A stretch of DNA of 64,000 bases, taken from positions 51,814,557-51,878,556 of the forward strand of contig CM026395.1 in the NCBI GenBank assembly GCA_014843695.1. The letters are read 5' to 3'. The position numbers and the translations under genes were made by a program. Below the pieces are notes generated by a model. The model had not been told where the DNA came from, ran no database searches, and saw only the letters and a list, made by a program, of their open reading frames with translations. The stretch comes from Archivesica marissinica. Its lineage: Eukaryota; Mollusca; Bivalvia; Venerida; Vesicomyidae. This document shows positions 48,601 to 55,000 of this stretch, in pieces. How positions within the stretch are numbered: position 1 is the stretch's first letter; the number at the start of each line of letters is the position of its first letter.

Positions 48601-50379
48601 ATCGAACCTACGCCAGGCCTTGTTGTACAAGTGATCCCTGTGACAATAGTATTAGGGTCAGACGGTGGATTGAACCTGCGATCCCTGGATTACCAGTCCA
48701 GCGTGTTACCACTGGACTACAGATCAGTCTGTAGATACTTATACTGTCTCGCTATACAGCTAGCTTTTATAGCGACGCGGTAGAGTGTTTGCCTCCAGGT
48801 AATGGAAGATCAGGCAGTCGTGGGTTCGAACCCCGACTTGGGCTTGGTTACTTTAGGGATACACGGAAACTAGACCGGAAATATATTATATAAACATATT
48901 AATGAAGACCTTAGTCAACGATAAAAATCATTTGAACAATTAAGTCAATCTACAATGAAGTCCTCAACAAATTAAAACACGAAATAGCACAATCAGTGTA
49001 CGGCATCCCTGGTCCAGTAGTAGAGCGTCGGATTTGGAATCGAATGGTCTCGGGTTTGATACTCGATAAGGACAAGTATGTAGTGTCACTGAGCAAGGTA
49101 CCTCGCACACAATGCTTAATATTGGTTAACCGATTAGGCCGACTAAGCCTGCCCAGGAAAACATGTCTAGGTCACGCAAGGGGTTTGACATTAATGGAAC
49201 ATACATACAATGATAAACAATGGCATGGGGAATGAGATATAAGCTGCAATAAATAATACAGATATACATGTATAAGTTTATGTTCATATAGCTTGGAAAT
49301 AACCTGTACAATGGATATACCATATACCACACAAACTACACATTCTAACACACACTGTTTCTATTCATTCTAACCAATTCATAGTTCCCACGGCAGTCAA
49401 AAACACTGATAAAATCTTATCTTGTCAGCCATTTTGACTGGCAAGTTTTATTAACGGCAATTTCATGATTTTACTAGTAATTCTTTAATTGCAATAACTT
49501 TATTAATTTTGGTTTCTTAATATAAAATTTGGTATGATTTTAAAGGTATTGAAATGCACTTTTTAAATATTAATTTATTTGACAATGATGTATGGATTAT
49601 AAATTATAAGAACTTAACTTGCACCTATTTTTGAAAGTTTATTTTCACAGTTGAAATATTAATATACAGGTAACTTATTATGTATTCGTCATTGATACGA
49701 AATTTGTGAAATGATACAAAAAATATGTCCATTGAGAGCTTTCCAACAATGTATGAACCATGGTGATGGGATGAAAAATAAATATTTTATGAAGAAAGCA
49801 AAATTACGCTACTATATATTATATATAATATCTGATCAACTTTGCCAGTCAAAATGGCAGCCACAGTAGGAATGATGACGTCACACGGGAACTATGTATA
49901 CAGTTATGTATTACTTCAGTTCTTCATTTACATGTGTTTGCATAGACATCGCAACTACACGTGATACTCGCGAGAGGGTGTTGCAGAATATGATATATAG
50001 ATAGATATAGTTTGTATATAGAGATAGATAACTCCATGACTCTATGGAATATCGACACCTTATTGAACCTCCGTGGTGAAATGGATACGGTGCCCGCCTT
50101 GTAGCCAATGGTTGTGAGTTCGAAACCCCACCAGAACAATGGTGGTTCCTGTCCTTAGGCGAAAATCCACATAGTCTCTTCTCTCTCCCTCGTGGCGATG
50201 GATTCAATCAGGAATGAGGTCTTTTGTTGTAAGAACTTGTTTCGTAATCGAGCTAAAATAAATGTGTATAAACAATAGAACACATAACTACCTTTTTTTC
50301 GCGTAATAAGTCCATCTGTTGAGTCTGCAGCAAGTGCAGCATCCGATTTCAACACCAAAACTTCCTTTGGCATAGCCAT
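30392..50379 (-). CDS. SLC6 (NSS) amino-acid transporter gene, 12 coding exons, 698 aa
   Basis: Na+/Cl- coupled symporter of the plasma membrane with 12 predicted TM helices. The exons (separate entries) join with matching phases into 2097 nt including the stop. TM1 has [11 protein letters not shown] (65-75 region), TM2 [13 protein letters not shown] (79-91), TM6 [16 protein letters not shown] (286-301) and TM7 VVNCGTS (324-330). By alignment from memory to the serotonin transporter, the chloride-site residues Y88, Q290, S294, N326 and S330 are kept. The position of its amine-binding aspartate is G65, which argues for an amino-acid substrate. The EL2 cysteines are C167 and C182. The [12 protein letters not shown] stretch and the long EL4 match the SLC6A15-20 (B0AT/NTT4) group; I cannot choose an orthologue. 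N-glycosylation sequons: N174, N198, N365, N379 and N589. An in-frame TGA (50406-50404) precedes the ATG. An upstream non-coding exon is possible. Confidence 0.93.
30798..31396. mobile_element. TTAA-flanked MITE (family M1), copy 2, in SLC6 intron 11
   Basis: Left TIR AGCAGCATTACATCGTA. Right end TACAATGTAATGCTGCT. TTAA at 30794-30797 and 31397-31400. It is about 599 bp and highly similar to copy 1. It has an extra AATTAAATTGTTACGTATGG segment near the left end. It contains the palindromic ACGCATGCGCG motif. Confidence 0.85.
31632..31858. mobile_element. TTAA-flanked MITE (family M2), diverged copy
   Basis: It starts TCCTTTCAACACTACA after TTAA and ends in TTGGTGTTGAATG. The interior matches 42732-42959 (GATCCAGATGAGCCGGC, AATTACCCATTTTGATAAAT). 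The right TTAA has decayed to GTAA. It lies in intron 11. Confidence 0.78.
31870..32085 (+). repeat. Repeat hosting M2 (GGTGGCTGCTTAATAGA units)
   Basis: GAAAGTGGTTGCTTAGCACA followed by GGTGGCTGCTTAATAGA occurs twice in tandem (about 31885 and 31945), followed by further degenerate GGCTGCTTAAT units. The same sequence surrounds M2 at 42.7 kb. Confidence 0.7.
32170..32373 (+). repeat. SINE S2 in SLC6 intron 11
   Basis: GCGCAGTGGTAGCGTGTTAG, GTGCCCTTAGGCAAGGCATT, CTCTTCTCTCTCCCTCGTGG and GAATGAGGTCTCGAGAGTGA, with a tail of AAATAAATTTGTATAAA. The region around the anticodon is shortened. Confidence 0.85.
32472..32581 (-). CDS. SLC6 exon 11 (EL6, TM12)
   Basis: Acceptor TTAATTCAG, donor GTAAGA. 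Encodes residues 587-622: [12 protein letters not shown] then [20 protein letters not shown] (TM12). N589 is a sequon. Exits in phase 2. Confidence 0.92.
32691..32760 (+). repeat. Possible R5 repeat fragment
   Basis: GATAGCTTAGATCAAATGGC and GGCTATTATTGGTGGATGAA parallel AGCTTAGATCATATGGTGAA at 36.13 kb and the ATTATTGGTGGGGGATGA at 21.16 kb. Confidence 0.45.
32770..33040 (+). repeat. SINE S1, full length, in SLC6 intron 10
   Basis: The best-preserved S1 head here: TCTGTAGTCCAGTGGTAACA, an anticodon arm with loop CTGGTAA, and B box GGTTCGATCCC. The tail is GGTAGCGACGATAAATAAAC. A short internal deletion removes CCTCCAAAAATCT. No target duplication could be seen. Confidence 0.9.
33091..33375. 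repeat. 31-bp minisatellite (9 units) in SLC6 intron 10
   Basis: The unit is GATCACTGTGGGGCCCGTGT followed by ATATTTACTTA (31 bp). On the minus strand each unit reads CACAGTGATCTAAGTAAATA, close to the true exon-10 donor region TAGTGATCTAGTAAGTATAC. It appears to be derived from it (see the adjoining duplication). Confidence 0.9.
33365..33500 (-). pseudogene. Two decayed tandem copies of the exon-10 3' end and donor
   Basis: On the minus strand, the last ~50 nt of exon 10 and its donor (CGCCAAGATGTTCGCAGGTA ... AGTGATCTAGTAAGTATA) recur downstream. One copy ends GTGATCTAGTAAATATAAAG (around 33451). The other has CTCGCCGAGTTGTCCCGTAG, GTACAACAACATACTAAGCG and GTGCCACAGTGATCTAAGTA (around 33371). 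Spacing is about 64 and 80 bp. The last copy leads into the 31-bp array. Confidence 0.82.
33515..33677 (-). CDS. SLC6 exon 10 (TM10-TM11 region)
   Basis: Acceptor GTTTGTAG, donor GTAAGT. Encodes residues 533-586: [40 protein letters not shown], then [11 protein letters not shown]. The FxDDIxxMTG.RP..YW.ICWKY motif is typical of NSS transporters. Its 3' end has been tandemly copied into the intron. Confidence 0.94.
33740..33900 (+). repeat. R5-like repeat in SLC6 intron 9
   Basis: GAGGAAGCTACCCAGCTGGC, TACCCGGGTGTCCGCCAGTG and GGACGGGCACACAGGGCCTC resemble R5. Preceded by a C10 run; a C13 run lies near 33933. Confidence 0.45.
34040..34165 (+). repeat. R5 repeat fragment in SLC6 intron 9
   Basis: GGGCCCCTCCGAGCAGTATT, CCGGAATGGACGTGCACAAT and AACCTAGCTGGATATTTCCT match R5 near 21.2 kb. 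Confidence 0.55.
34337..34496 (-). CDS. SLC6 exon 9 (TM9-TM10)
   Basis: Acceptor TCCTTTCAG, donor GTAAGA. Encodes residues 480-531: [49 protein letters not shown]. Split codons at both ends (S479, K532) match the neighbouring exons. Confidence 0.93.
34505..34830. repeat. Low-complexity (TAA/TTA)n in SLC6 intron 8
   Basis: Almost pure A/T with ATAATA repeats. It is followed to 35404 by AT-rich intron with no recognisable feature. Confidence 0.75.
35404..35605 (-). CDS. SLC6 exon 8 (TM8 to start of TM9)
   Basis: Acceptor TTCTTCCAG, donor GTAAGT. Encodes residues 412-478: [71 protein letters not shown] is a conserved NSS motif. Confidence 0.95.
35839..36047 (-). CDS. SLC6 exon 7 (long extracellular loop 4)
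   Basis: Acceptor CAATCTTCAG, donor GTAAAA. Completes G342 and encodes residues 343-411: [13 protein letters not shown], then [20 protein letters not shown] and [21 protein letters not shown]365 and N379 are sequons. A long, variable EL4 is characteristic of the SLC6A15-20 group. Confidence 0.9.
36120..36255 (+). repeat. R5 repeat in SLC6 intron 6
   Basis: AGCTTAGATCATATGGTGAA, CCCGAGCAATATTTGAAGCA, CTGACGGGCACCCGGTTAGA and ACCACCGGACTTGG. Confidence 0.55.
36472..36673 (-). CDS. SLC6 exon 6 (TM6-TM7, ion-binding core)
   Basis: Acceptor TCTATTTCAG, donor GTAAAA. Encodes residues 275-341: [61 protein letters not shown]290, S294, N326 and S330 are the expected chloride-site positions. Ends in phase 1 within G342. 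Confidence 0.96.
37078..37297 (+). repeat. Two tandem R5 fragments in SLC6 intron 5
   Basis: GCGACTCCCGAGCTAATG and GCGACTCCCGAGCTATTG each precede CCTCCGAGCAGTATTTCAGA or CCTCCGAACAGTATTTCAGA. About 150 bp apart. Confidence 0.6.
37436..37546 (-). CDS. SLC6 exon 5 (TM5)
   Basis: Acceptor TCATTTTTAG, donor GTGAGT. Encodes residues 238-274: [20 protein letters not shown] then [17 protein letters not shown]. The [10 protein letters not shown](L/V)VL motif and the G..HF..P(D/N) loop are NSS hallmarks. In phase at both ends. Confidence 0.95.
37661..37857 (-). repeat. SINE S2 in SLC6 intron 4
   Basis: Reverse complement of S2: AGCTCGATTACGAAACAAGT, GACCTCATTCCTGACGGAAT, GAGGGAGAGAGAAGAG, GCTCTACCATTGCGCTATCA. 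Confidence 0.85.
38020..38262 (-). repeat. SINE S4, full length, in SLC6 intron 4
   Basis: Minus strand: head CGTGGTCGAATTGTTACGGT, B box GGTTCGAGCCCCG, body TGGTTAACTGCTAATACCTG, ending CAAAATGTTTCTGATGCAGG. Confidence 0.8.
38522..38683 (-). CDS. SLC6 exon 4 (end of EL2, TM4)
   Basis: Acceptor TTTATTACAG, donor GTAAAT. Encodes residues 184-237: [19 protein letters not shown], then [20 protein letters not shown] and [14 protein letters not shown]198 is a sequon. [12 protein letters not shown] is the motif that points to the SLC6A15-20 group. Confidence 0.95.
39217..39650 (+). pseudogene. LINE reverse-transcriptase C-terminus interrupted by a SINE
   Basis: The two halves, 39217-39288 and 39593-39650, encode [14 protein letters not shown] and [17 protein letters not shown]. 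Each is homologous to the unbroken remnant at 24560-24712. A minus-strand SINE S1 (39289-39580) separates them. It is only the end of ORF2, hence dead. Confidence 0.78.
39289..39580 (-). mobile_element. SINE S1, full length, with 12-bp TSD, inserted in a LINE remnant
   Basis: A complete 292-bp S1 on the minus strand: head ACAGACGGATCTGTAGTCCA, B box GTTCGATCCCC, tail reading GTAGCGACGATAATAAACGT. GCACATTCTGTT is duplicated exactly at 39277-39288 and 39581-39592. The related locus at 24.65 kb has this 12-mer once, confirming the duplication. Confidence 0.94.
39728..39931 (-). mobile_element. MITE family M4, copy next to a minisatellite
   Basis: Starts CTAGAGGATAAGTGTGTTTT, shares CATGAAAAACAATAACTATA and GAATCCTTCGTATTTCGTTT with the reverse complement of 60084-60308, and ends in TTTTCTATGTCCTCTAG. 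Its right end continues directly into the tandem array. Confidence 0.78.
39932..41325. repeat. 35/36-bp minisatellite made of MITE M4 ends, about 39 copies
   Basis: The unit is TATATAATGTAGGTGTGCGT followed by TTTCTATGTCCTCTAG (36 bp; 35 bp when one G is missing). Each unit reproduces the inner and terminal sequence of M4's end. It lies in SLC6 intron 3. A 102-codon open frame at 40264-40572 is due to the 36-bp period. Confidence 0.93.
41384..41620 (-). repeat. SINE S2, full length, in SLC6 intron 3
   Basis: Tail TTTATACAAATTAATTTAT, then GAGCTCGATTGCGAAACAAG, GAGGGAGAGAGAAGG, and the tRNA-like head CGCTACCACTGCGCTATCAC (complement). It ends about 140 bp from exon 3. Confidence 0.88.
41762..42066 (-). 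CDS. SLC6 exon 3 (TM2, TM3, start of EL2)
   Basis: Acceptor AATTCCAG, donor GTGTGT. Completes G82 and encodes residues 83-183: [60 protein letters not shown], then [21 protein letters not shown]167/C182 and sequon N174 lie in EL2. E..IGQ..R.G..G.W is a strong NSS motif. Confidence 0.96.
42265..42480 (+). repeat. Dispersed repeat R6 (uninterrupted copy)
   Basis: TTTTTCACTAATTTACTTCT, GGCAAAATGACATT and ATATGACTGACCAGGCAAAC, then ATCAACACCTGTTTCCAGGC, are shared with 58865-58960 and 59345-59395. In the latter the repeat is split by another insertion. Confidence 0.65.
42732..42959. mobile_element. TTAA-flanked MITE (family M2), intact copy
   Basis: TIRs CCCTTTCAACACCA and TGGTGTTGAATGGG, with TTAA at 42728-42731 and 42960-42963. 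It is 228 bp. The interior has a strong hairpin, GAGCCGGCTCGTGACGAGCC, near the left. It is inserted into the GTGACTGCTTAATAGATGG repeat also seen at 31.9 kb. Confidence 0.85.
43002..43233. repeat. SINE S1 pieces in alternating orientation
   Basis: 43002-43022 (-): CCGCCTCAAGAGATTAGTC. 43024-43120 (+): CATCTGTATCATTGCACTAT to GGTAGCGACGATAAATAAAC. 43135-43233 (-): GATTAGTCATGTTTGATTGT to GTTAACCACTGGCCTACAGA. The facing pieces can form a long hairpin. Confidence 0.75.
44295..44524 (-). repeat. SINE S2, full length, in SLC6 intron 2
   Basis: Well preserved: TTTAGCTCGATTGCGAAACA, GAGACCTCATTCCTGATGGA, GAGGGAGAGAGAAGAG, B box complement GGGGCTCGAACTCCGG and head complement CCACTGCGCTATCACGACTT. 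Confidence 0.9.
44810..45060 (-). repeat. Degraded SINE, S4-like
   Basis: CCCTGGGCATAAACCAGTAC, CCAACCTCCGCAAGAGACTG and GTTAGACCACTCGACAACAT follow S4 order with many changes. Confidence 0.5.
45180..45344 (-). repeat. Degraded SINE S2
   Basis: AGGCAATGCGGAATTGAGCT, then GTCTAATGGCTCAATCG and CCTACCACTGCGCTATCACG. Confidence 0.65.
45521..45690 (-). repeat. SINE S4, head-truncated
   Basis: TTTTACGCCTGCATCAGCAC, TATCGCCGGCGGGCAGTTTA, CAGGCTCCAGCGGTTAACCA, then ends after AATGAGAGAGACACAGTCTG. Confidence 0.8.
45748..45930. repeat. Repeat with GGCCACC inverted motifs
   Basis: AAGGCCACCTCCGAATAAAG at the left and GGGTGGCCTTTATAGACAGG at the right, with internal GAGAGGCCACCTGTCAACAA. It resembles non-autonomous DNA elements ending in ACAGTCAAACCTGT, but the boundaries are unclear. 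Confidence 0.5.
45987..46160 (-). repeat. SINE S1, 5'-truncated, in SLC6 intron 2
   Basis: GCTTTACGTTTATTTATCGT, CGCTACCGGTTGCCCATATG, TTGGAGGATAGTGCAATGAT and ACAGCACCGACACGAGAC. Confidence 0.85.
46265..46420 (-). CDS. SLC6 exon 2 (N-terminal segment and TM1)
   Basis: Acceptor TGTGTTTTAG, donor GTATGT. Completes D30 and encodes residues 31-81: [52 protein letters not shown]68 lies in the unwound TM1 sodium-binding segment. G65 sits where amine transporters have aspartate. Ends in phase 1 within G82. Confidence 0.96.
47057..47268. repeat. 48-bp tandem repeat, about 4.4 units, in SLC6 intron 1
   Basis: The unit GATACAATACATAAGACAGA continues TAATGTCCCTATATGTTATA and CACAGGAA (48 bp). Being a multiple of 3, it leaves frames open on both strands (169 codons plus, 121 codons minus), neither with a recognisable protein. 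Confidence 0.92.
47465..47710 (-). pseudogene. LINE reverse-transcriptase C-terminus remnant
   Basis: The 81-codon minus frame reads [20 protein letters not shown], then [20 protein letters not shown] and [31 protein letters not shown] is the C-terminal signature of jockey/CR1-like ORF2. The polymerase domain itself is absent. It lies antisense-neutral (same strand as the host gene) inside SLC6 intron 1. Confidence 0.8.
47765..47900 (+). repeat. Possible tRNA-like or R5-like repeat
   Basis: GGTTTAAATCCCGGCACGAG, GTTCGAATTTTTACACG and CAATTGGCTTGCGGGAGTCC, then GGTGGTTACC. Weakly similar to R5-like 33.8 kb sequence. Confidence 0.35.
47957..48136 (-). repeat. SINE S1 with 5' and internal deletions
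   Basis: TTTTTTTACGTTTATTTATC, CGGTTACCCATATGACCGAC, CAGAGACGCATTCCTAAAGC (internal deletion of the GAACCAGAGGAGACTC part) and TCGGTTTAACGTCCCATCTG. Confidence 0.82.
48651..48730 (-). repeat. SINE S1 head only
   Basis: TTAGGGTCAGACGGTGGATT, GAACCTGCGATCCCTGGATT, ACCAGTCCAGCGTGTTACCA, CTGGACTACAGATC. As a tRNA it lacks a proper acceptor stem, so it is not called a tRNA gene. Confidence 0.8.
48768..48860 (+). repeat. tRNA-like SINE head of another family
   Basis: A-box-like TAGCGACGCGGTAGAGTGTT, then a B-box arm CGTGGGTTCGAACCCCGAC. The anticodon stem TGCCT/AGGCA encloses 17 nt instead of 7, so it is not a functional tRNA. Confidence 0.55.
49003..49200 (+). repeat. tRNA-like SINE, unnamed
   Basis: CTGGTCCAGTAGTAGAGCGT, CGGATTTGGAATCGAATGGT and CTCGGGTTTGATACTCGATA form a tRNA-like head, with a body through CACTGAGCAAGGTACCTCGC. 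Confidence 0.5.
49380..49896. mobile_element. 517-bp MITE with CATAGTTCCC ends, in SLC6 intron 1
   Basis: CATAGTTCCC at 49380-49389 is matched by GGGAACTATG at 49887-49896. Inner inverted segment: CAGCCATTTTGACTGGCAAG against TTTGCCAGTCAAAATGGCAG. No transposase frame. The target duplication is not clear (possibly TA). Confidence 0.7.
50063..50272 (+). repeat. SINE S2 body with a different tRNA head, beside SLC6 exon 1
   Basis: Head CTCCGTGGTGAAATGGATAC and B-box-like TGTGAGTTCGAAACCCC, then the S2 body CTCTTCTCTCTCCCTCGTGG and tail GAGCTAAAATAAATGTGTAT. It ends about 20 bp from the exon-1 splice donor, on the opposite strand to the gene. Confidence 0.8.
50292..50379 (-). CDS. SLC6 exon 1 (start codon)
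   Basis: Encodes residues 1-29, from [20 protein letters not shown] to the donor GTAGTT; ends in phase 1 within D30. An in-frame TGA upstream shows that this ATG opens the frame. The cytoplasmic N-terminus has no homology to lean on, so this exon rests on phase, donor and the upstream stop. M3 is an alternative start. Confidence 0.72.
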
Positions 50380-50406
50380 TGTCAGCGTTCTTGAAAACCG
50401 AAATCA

Positions 50407-51160
50407 CTATGAAAGATCGAATAGTTTTGATGAACTAGATAAAATATATTTCTTTTGTTTTTCATAAAATGAAATACTCGTATAATATTTTGTTCATGAA
50501 AAAGACTTTCAACTTCCAGCGATGCTAACAAACGAGTGTAAATGTTTGGGAGGTTTGTCGTCTGCACTGATATGCGCGCGCAACCCTGCTGAGTCCAGTT
50601 TTGACCAGATATCATCTGGCTTCTTCTTACCTCTATGTAAATACGATTGAGTAATTGGCGTTACATCACAATAGGCGATAACGTAAATAATTTGATCTTG
50701 CCTGTCACTTATTGAATGGGTTTATCCCCCAGCGGCGTGCTTTGTGTGCGAGTGAGATGTTTGCATTGCCTATTATCATTCGTCAAACTGGCCATTTTAT
50801 GAGATAATTAGAAAGGGTCACTCGGTGTATTCAACGACTGACCATGATATTTCACAGGTTTTCAAATTGTATCAATGTTTACGCCTCCGTTGTACAACAT
50901 GTAATATGAATTGTATTGAAACAGAATATCACTTCTTACAAGTATGTCCGTTTTATAAATAGAGGCCTAACTTGAATAAATTTAAATCATTGTTGCAACA
51001 CTGATATGAAGCCAAAATATAAAAAAGTGCGCAACATCAAGCAGCTTTTAACATAATTATTCAAATATTACCCATTTTGTACGCCATCCTACTATTACAA
51101 GTATTTCTTGAACATCTCAAATCCAGCATACTCAATATAATACCCATTTCAGAGCCTCCT
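50407..51160. other. Upstream flank of the SLC6 gene, no gene seen
   Basis: Presumably contains the SLC6 promoter or a 5' non-coding exon. No reliable motif was identified. Confidence 0.4.
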
Positions 51161-51162
51161 AT

Positions 51163-51385
51163 GGTGTAAAGCACCGACACGAGACCTCGGTTTAACGTCC
51201 CATCTGAAAGACTGTTAATTTTATTAGGGTCAGACGGGGGATCAAACCTGCGATCCCTTGATTGCCAGTCCAGCGTGTTACCACTGGGCTACTGAATGCA
51301 CTATCCTCCAAAAATCTAAAACGACTAATCTCTTCAGGAGGCGTCTCTCAATATGGGCAAACCGGACGCGACGATAAATAAACTA
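51163..51385. mobile_element. SINE S1 with 5' inversion
   Basis: 51163-51292 is minus (GTGTAAAGCACCGACACGAG to CAGCGTGTTACCACTGGGCT). 51296-51385 is plus (GCACTATCCTCCAAAAATCT to GCGACGATAAATAAAC). The 5' part of the element is inverted and joined to its 3' tail, followed by (CTAT)n. Confidence 0.8.
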
Positions 51386-51477
51386 TCTATCTATCTAGTT
51401 TATTCGGCATTGAACACACAGCATGCATGACGGAACAGTACATAAAATACAATTACACTATAATACACGAAAAAAGC

Positions 51478-51671
51478 ATGAATGAATGAATGAATAAATA
51501 AATAAATGAATGAATGAATGAATGAATGAATGAATAAATGAATGAATGAATGAATAAATAAATAAATAAATAAATAAATAAATGAATGAATGAATGAATA
51601 AATAAATGAATGAATGAATAAATAAATAAATAAATGAATGAATGAATGAATGAATGAATAAATAAATAAAC
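51478..51671. repeat. (TGAA)n/(TAAA)n tetranucleotide microsatellite
   Basis: GAATGAATGAAT runs alternate with AAATAAATAAAT runs over about 190 bp. Confidence 0.97.
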
Positions 51672-51992
51672 TCCACGCTGGAGCCGTTACGACTGTGCCT
51701 TAGGCAAGGCACTTAAATTCGACACTGACTCTTCTCTCTCCTCGTGGCGATGGATTCCATTTCGCAATCGAGCTAAAATCAATTTGTTGTTGTTGTTGTT
51801 GTTGTTGTTGTATAGCCATCTAGGCGATGGATACCAGCAGGAATGAGGTCTCGAGAGTGATTAATATCAATTGTACGAACATGTTTCGCAATCAAGCTAA
51901 ACTAAATTTGTATAAACTAGATTTGGTGATTAATATAAATTGTACGAACTTGTTTCGCAATCAAGCTCAACTAAATTTGTATAAACTAGATT
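51672..51992 (+). repeat. SINE S2 pieces, (GTT)n and duplicated S2 tail
   Basis: 51672-51783: S2 body (GTGCCTTAGGCAAGGCACTT, CTCGTGGCGATGGATTCCAT). 51784-51810: (GTT)n. 51815-51926: S2 3' half (GGAATGAGGTCTCGAGAGTG). 51927-51992: a second copy of the tail (GTGATTAATATAAATTGTAC to AATTTGTATAAACTAGATTT), a tandem tail duplication of about 64 bp. Confidence 0.8.
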
Positions 51993-52028
51993 TGATCAGA
52001 GTGAGCAGAAACATTGAATGTACATTTC

Positions 52029-55000
52029 CCCCACTGCCCACTGTTCACTGCTCATTGCCCACTGCCCACTGCCCACTACTCACTGCTCACTGCTCAATGT
52101 CCACTGCTCACTGCCCACTGATCACTGCCCACTGTTCACTGTCCACTGCCCACTGCTCACTGCTCATTGCCCACTGCCCACTGTCCACTGCCCACTACTC
52201 ACTGCTCACTGCTCAATGTCCACTGCTCACTGCCCACTGATCACTGCCCACTGTTCACTGCCCACTACTCACTGCTCACTGCTCAATGTCCACTGCTCAC
52301 TGCCCACTGATCACTGCCCACTGTTCACTGCTCAATGTCCACTGCTCACTGCCCACTGATCACTGCCCACCGTTCACTGCTCACTGTTCACTGCCCACTG
52401 CTCACTGTTCACTGCCCACTCCTCACTGTCCACTGCTCACTGCTCACTGCCCACTGCTCACTGCCCACTGCTCACTGTCCACTGCTCACTGCTCAATGTC
52501 CACTGTTCACTGCTCACTGCTCACTGATCACTGCTCACTGCCCACTGCTCACTGTTCACTGCCCACTGCTCACTGTCCACTTATCACTGCTCACTGTCCA
52601 CTGCTCACTGCTCACTGCCCACTGTCCACTGCCCACTACTCACTGCTCACTACTCAATGTCCACTGCCCACTGTTCACTGTCCACTGCCCACTGCTCACT
52701 GTCCACTGCCCACTGCTCACTGTCCACTGCTCACTTCTCACTGTCCACTGCTCACTGTCCACTGCTCACTGCCCACTGTCCACTGCCCACTGCTCACTGT
52801 CCACTGCTCACTGCCCACTGTCCACTGCTCACTGTCCACTGTTCACTGTCCACTGCCCACTGCTCACTGTCCACTGTCCACTGCTCACTGTCCACTGCCC
52901 ACTGTCCACTGTCCACTGCTCACTGTCCACTGCCCACTGCTCACTGCTCACTGCCCACTGCTCACTGCTCACTGCCCACTGCTCACTGTCCACTGTCCAC
53001 TGCCCACAGCCCGCTGCTCACTGTCCACTGCCCACTGCCCACTGCTCACTGCCCACTGCTCACTGCCCACTGTCCACTGTCCACAGCCCACTGCTCACTG
53101 CTCACTGTCCACTGTCCACTGTCCACTGCTCACTGCTCACTGTCCACTGCCCACTGCTCACTGTCCACTGCCCACTGCCCACTGCTCACTGTCCACTGTC
53201 CACTGATCACTGCCCACTGCCCACTGCCCACTGTCCACTGCCCACTGATCACTGCCCACTGCTCACTGTCCACTGCTCACTGCCCACTGATCACTGCCCA
53301 CTGTTCACTGCCCACTACTCACTGCTCACTGCTCACTGCTCAATGTCCACTGCTCACTGCCCACTGATCACTGCCCACTGTTCACTGCTCAATGTCCACT
53401 GCTCACTGCCCACTGATCACTGCCCACTGTTCACTGCTCACTGTTCACTGCCCACTACTCACTGCTCACTGCTCAATGTCCCTGCCCACTCCTCACTGTC
53501 CACTGCTCACTGCTCACTGCCCACTGCTCACTGTCCACTGTCCAATGCCCACTGCCCACTGTCCACTGATCACTGTCCACTGTCCACTGTCCACTGCTCA
53601 CTGTCCACTGCTCACTGTCCACTGCTCACTGCTCACTGTCCACTGTCCACTGCTCACTGCTCAATGTCCACTGCCCACTGTCCACTGTCCACTGCTCACT
53701 GCCCACTGTCCACTGCTCACTGCTCACTGTCCACTGTCCACTGCTCACTGTCCACTGTCCACTGCCCACTGCTCACTGTCCACTGCCCACTGTCCACCGC
53801 CCACTGCTCACTGCACACTGCCCACTGCTCACTGCTCACTGTCCACTGCTCACTGTCCACTGCCCACTGCTCACTGCTCACTGTCCAATGCCCACTGCTC
53901 ACTGCTCACTGTCCACTGTCCACTGTCCACTGCTCACTGCCCACTGCTCACTGCCCACTGTCCACGGCCCCTGCTCACTGCCCACTGCTCACTGCCCACT
54001 GCTCACTGCTCACTGTCCACTGTCCCTGCTCACTGCCCACTGTCCACTGCTCACTGCTCACTGCTCACTGCCCACTGTCCACTGCCCACTGCTCACTGCT
54101 CACTGCCCACTGCTCACTGTCCACTGTCCACTGCTCGCTGCTCACTGTCCATTGTCCACTGCCCACTGCTCACTGCTCACTGTCCACTGCTCACTGTCCA
54201 CTGCCCACTGATCACTGTCCACTGCCCACTACTCACTGCTCACTGTCCACTGCTCACTGCCCACTGCCCACTGATCACTGCCCACTGCTCACTGTCCACT
54301 GCTCACTGCTCAATGTCCACTGTTCACTGCTCACTGCTCACTGATCACTGCTCACTGCCCACTGCTCACTGTTCACTGCCCACTGCTCACTGTCCACTTA
54401 TCACTGCTCACTGTCCACTGCTCACTGCTCACTGCCCACTGTCCACTGCCCACTACTCACTGCTCACTACTCAATGTCCACTGCCCACTGTTCACTGTCC
54501 ACTGCCCACTGCTCACTGTCCACTGCCCACTGCTCACTGTCCACTGCTCACTTCTCACTGTCCACTGCTCACTGTCCACTGCTCACTGCCCACTGTCCAC
54601 TGCCCACTGCTCACTGTCCACTGCTCACTGCCCACTGTCCACTGCTCACTGTCCACTGTTCACTGTCCACTGCCCACTGCTCACTGTCCACTGTCCACTG
54701 CTCACTGTCCACTGCCCACTGTCCACTGTCCACTGCTCACTGTCCACTGCCACTGCCCACTGCTCACTGCTCACTGCCCACTGCTCACTGCTCACTGCCC
54801 ACTGCTCACTGTCCACTGTCCACTGCCCACAGCCCGCTGCTCACTGTCCACTGCCCACTGCCCACTGCTCACTGCCCCACTGCTCACTGCCCACTGTCCA
54901 CTGTCCACAGCCCACTGCTCACTGCTCACTGTCCACTGTCCACTGTCCACTGCTCACTGCTCACTGTCCACTGCCCACTGCTCACTGTCCCTGCCACTGC

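Noticed and set aside
48768..48845. tRNA gene with TTCGAA arm
   Set aside because: The anticodon stem closes a 17-nt loop and there is no 7-bp acceptor stem.
30392..50379. Amine or GABA transporter identity for the SLC6 gene
   Set aside because: The amine-binding aspartate position is glycine, and the EL2/EL4 motifs fit the SLC6A15-20 group instead.
51458..51712. 84-codon minus frame of Phe/Ile/His/Ser repeats
   Set aside because: Translation of the TGAA/TAAA microsatellite.
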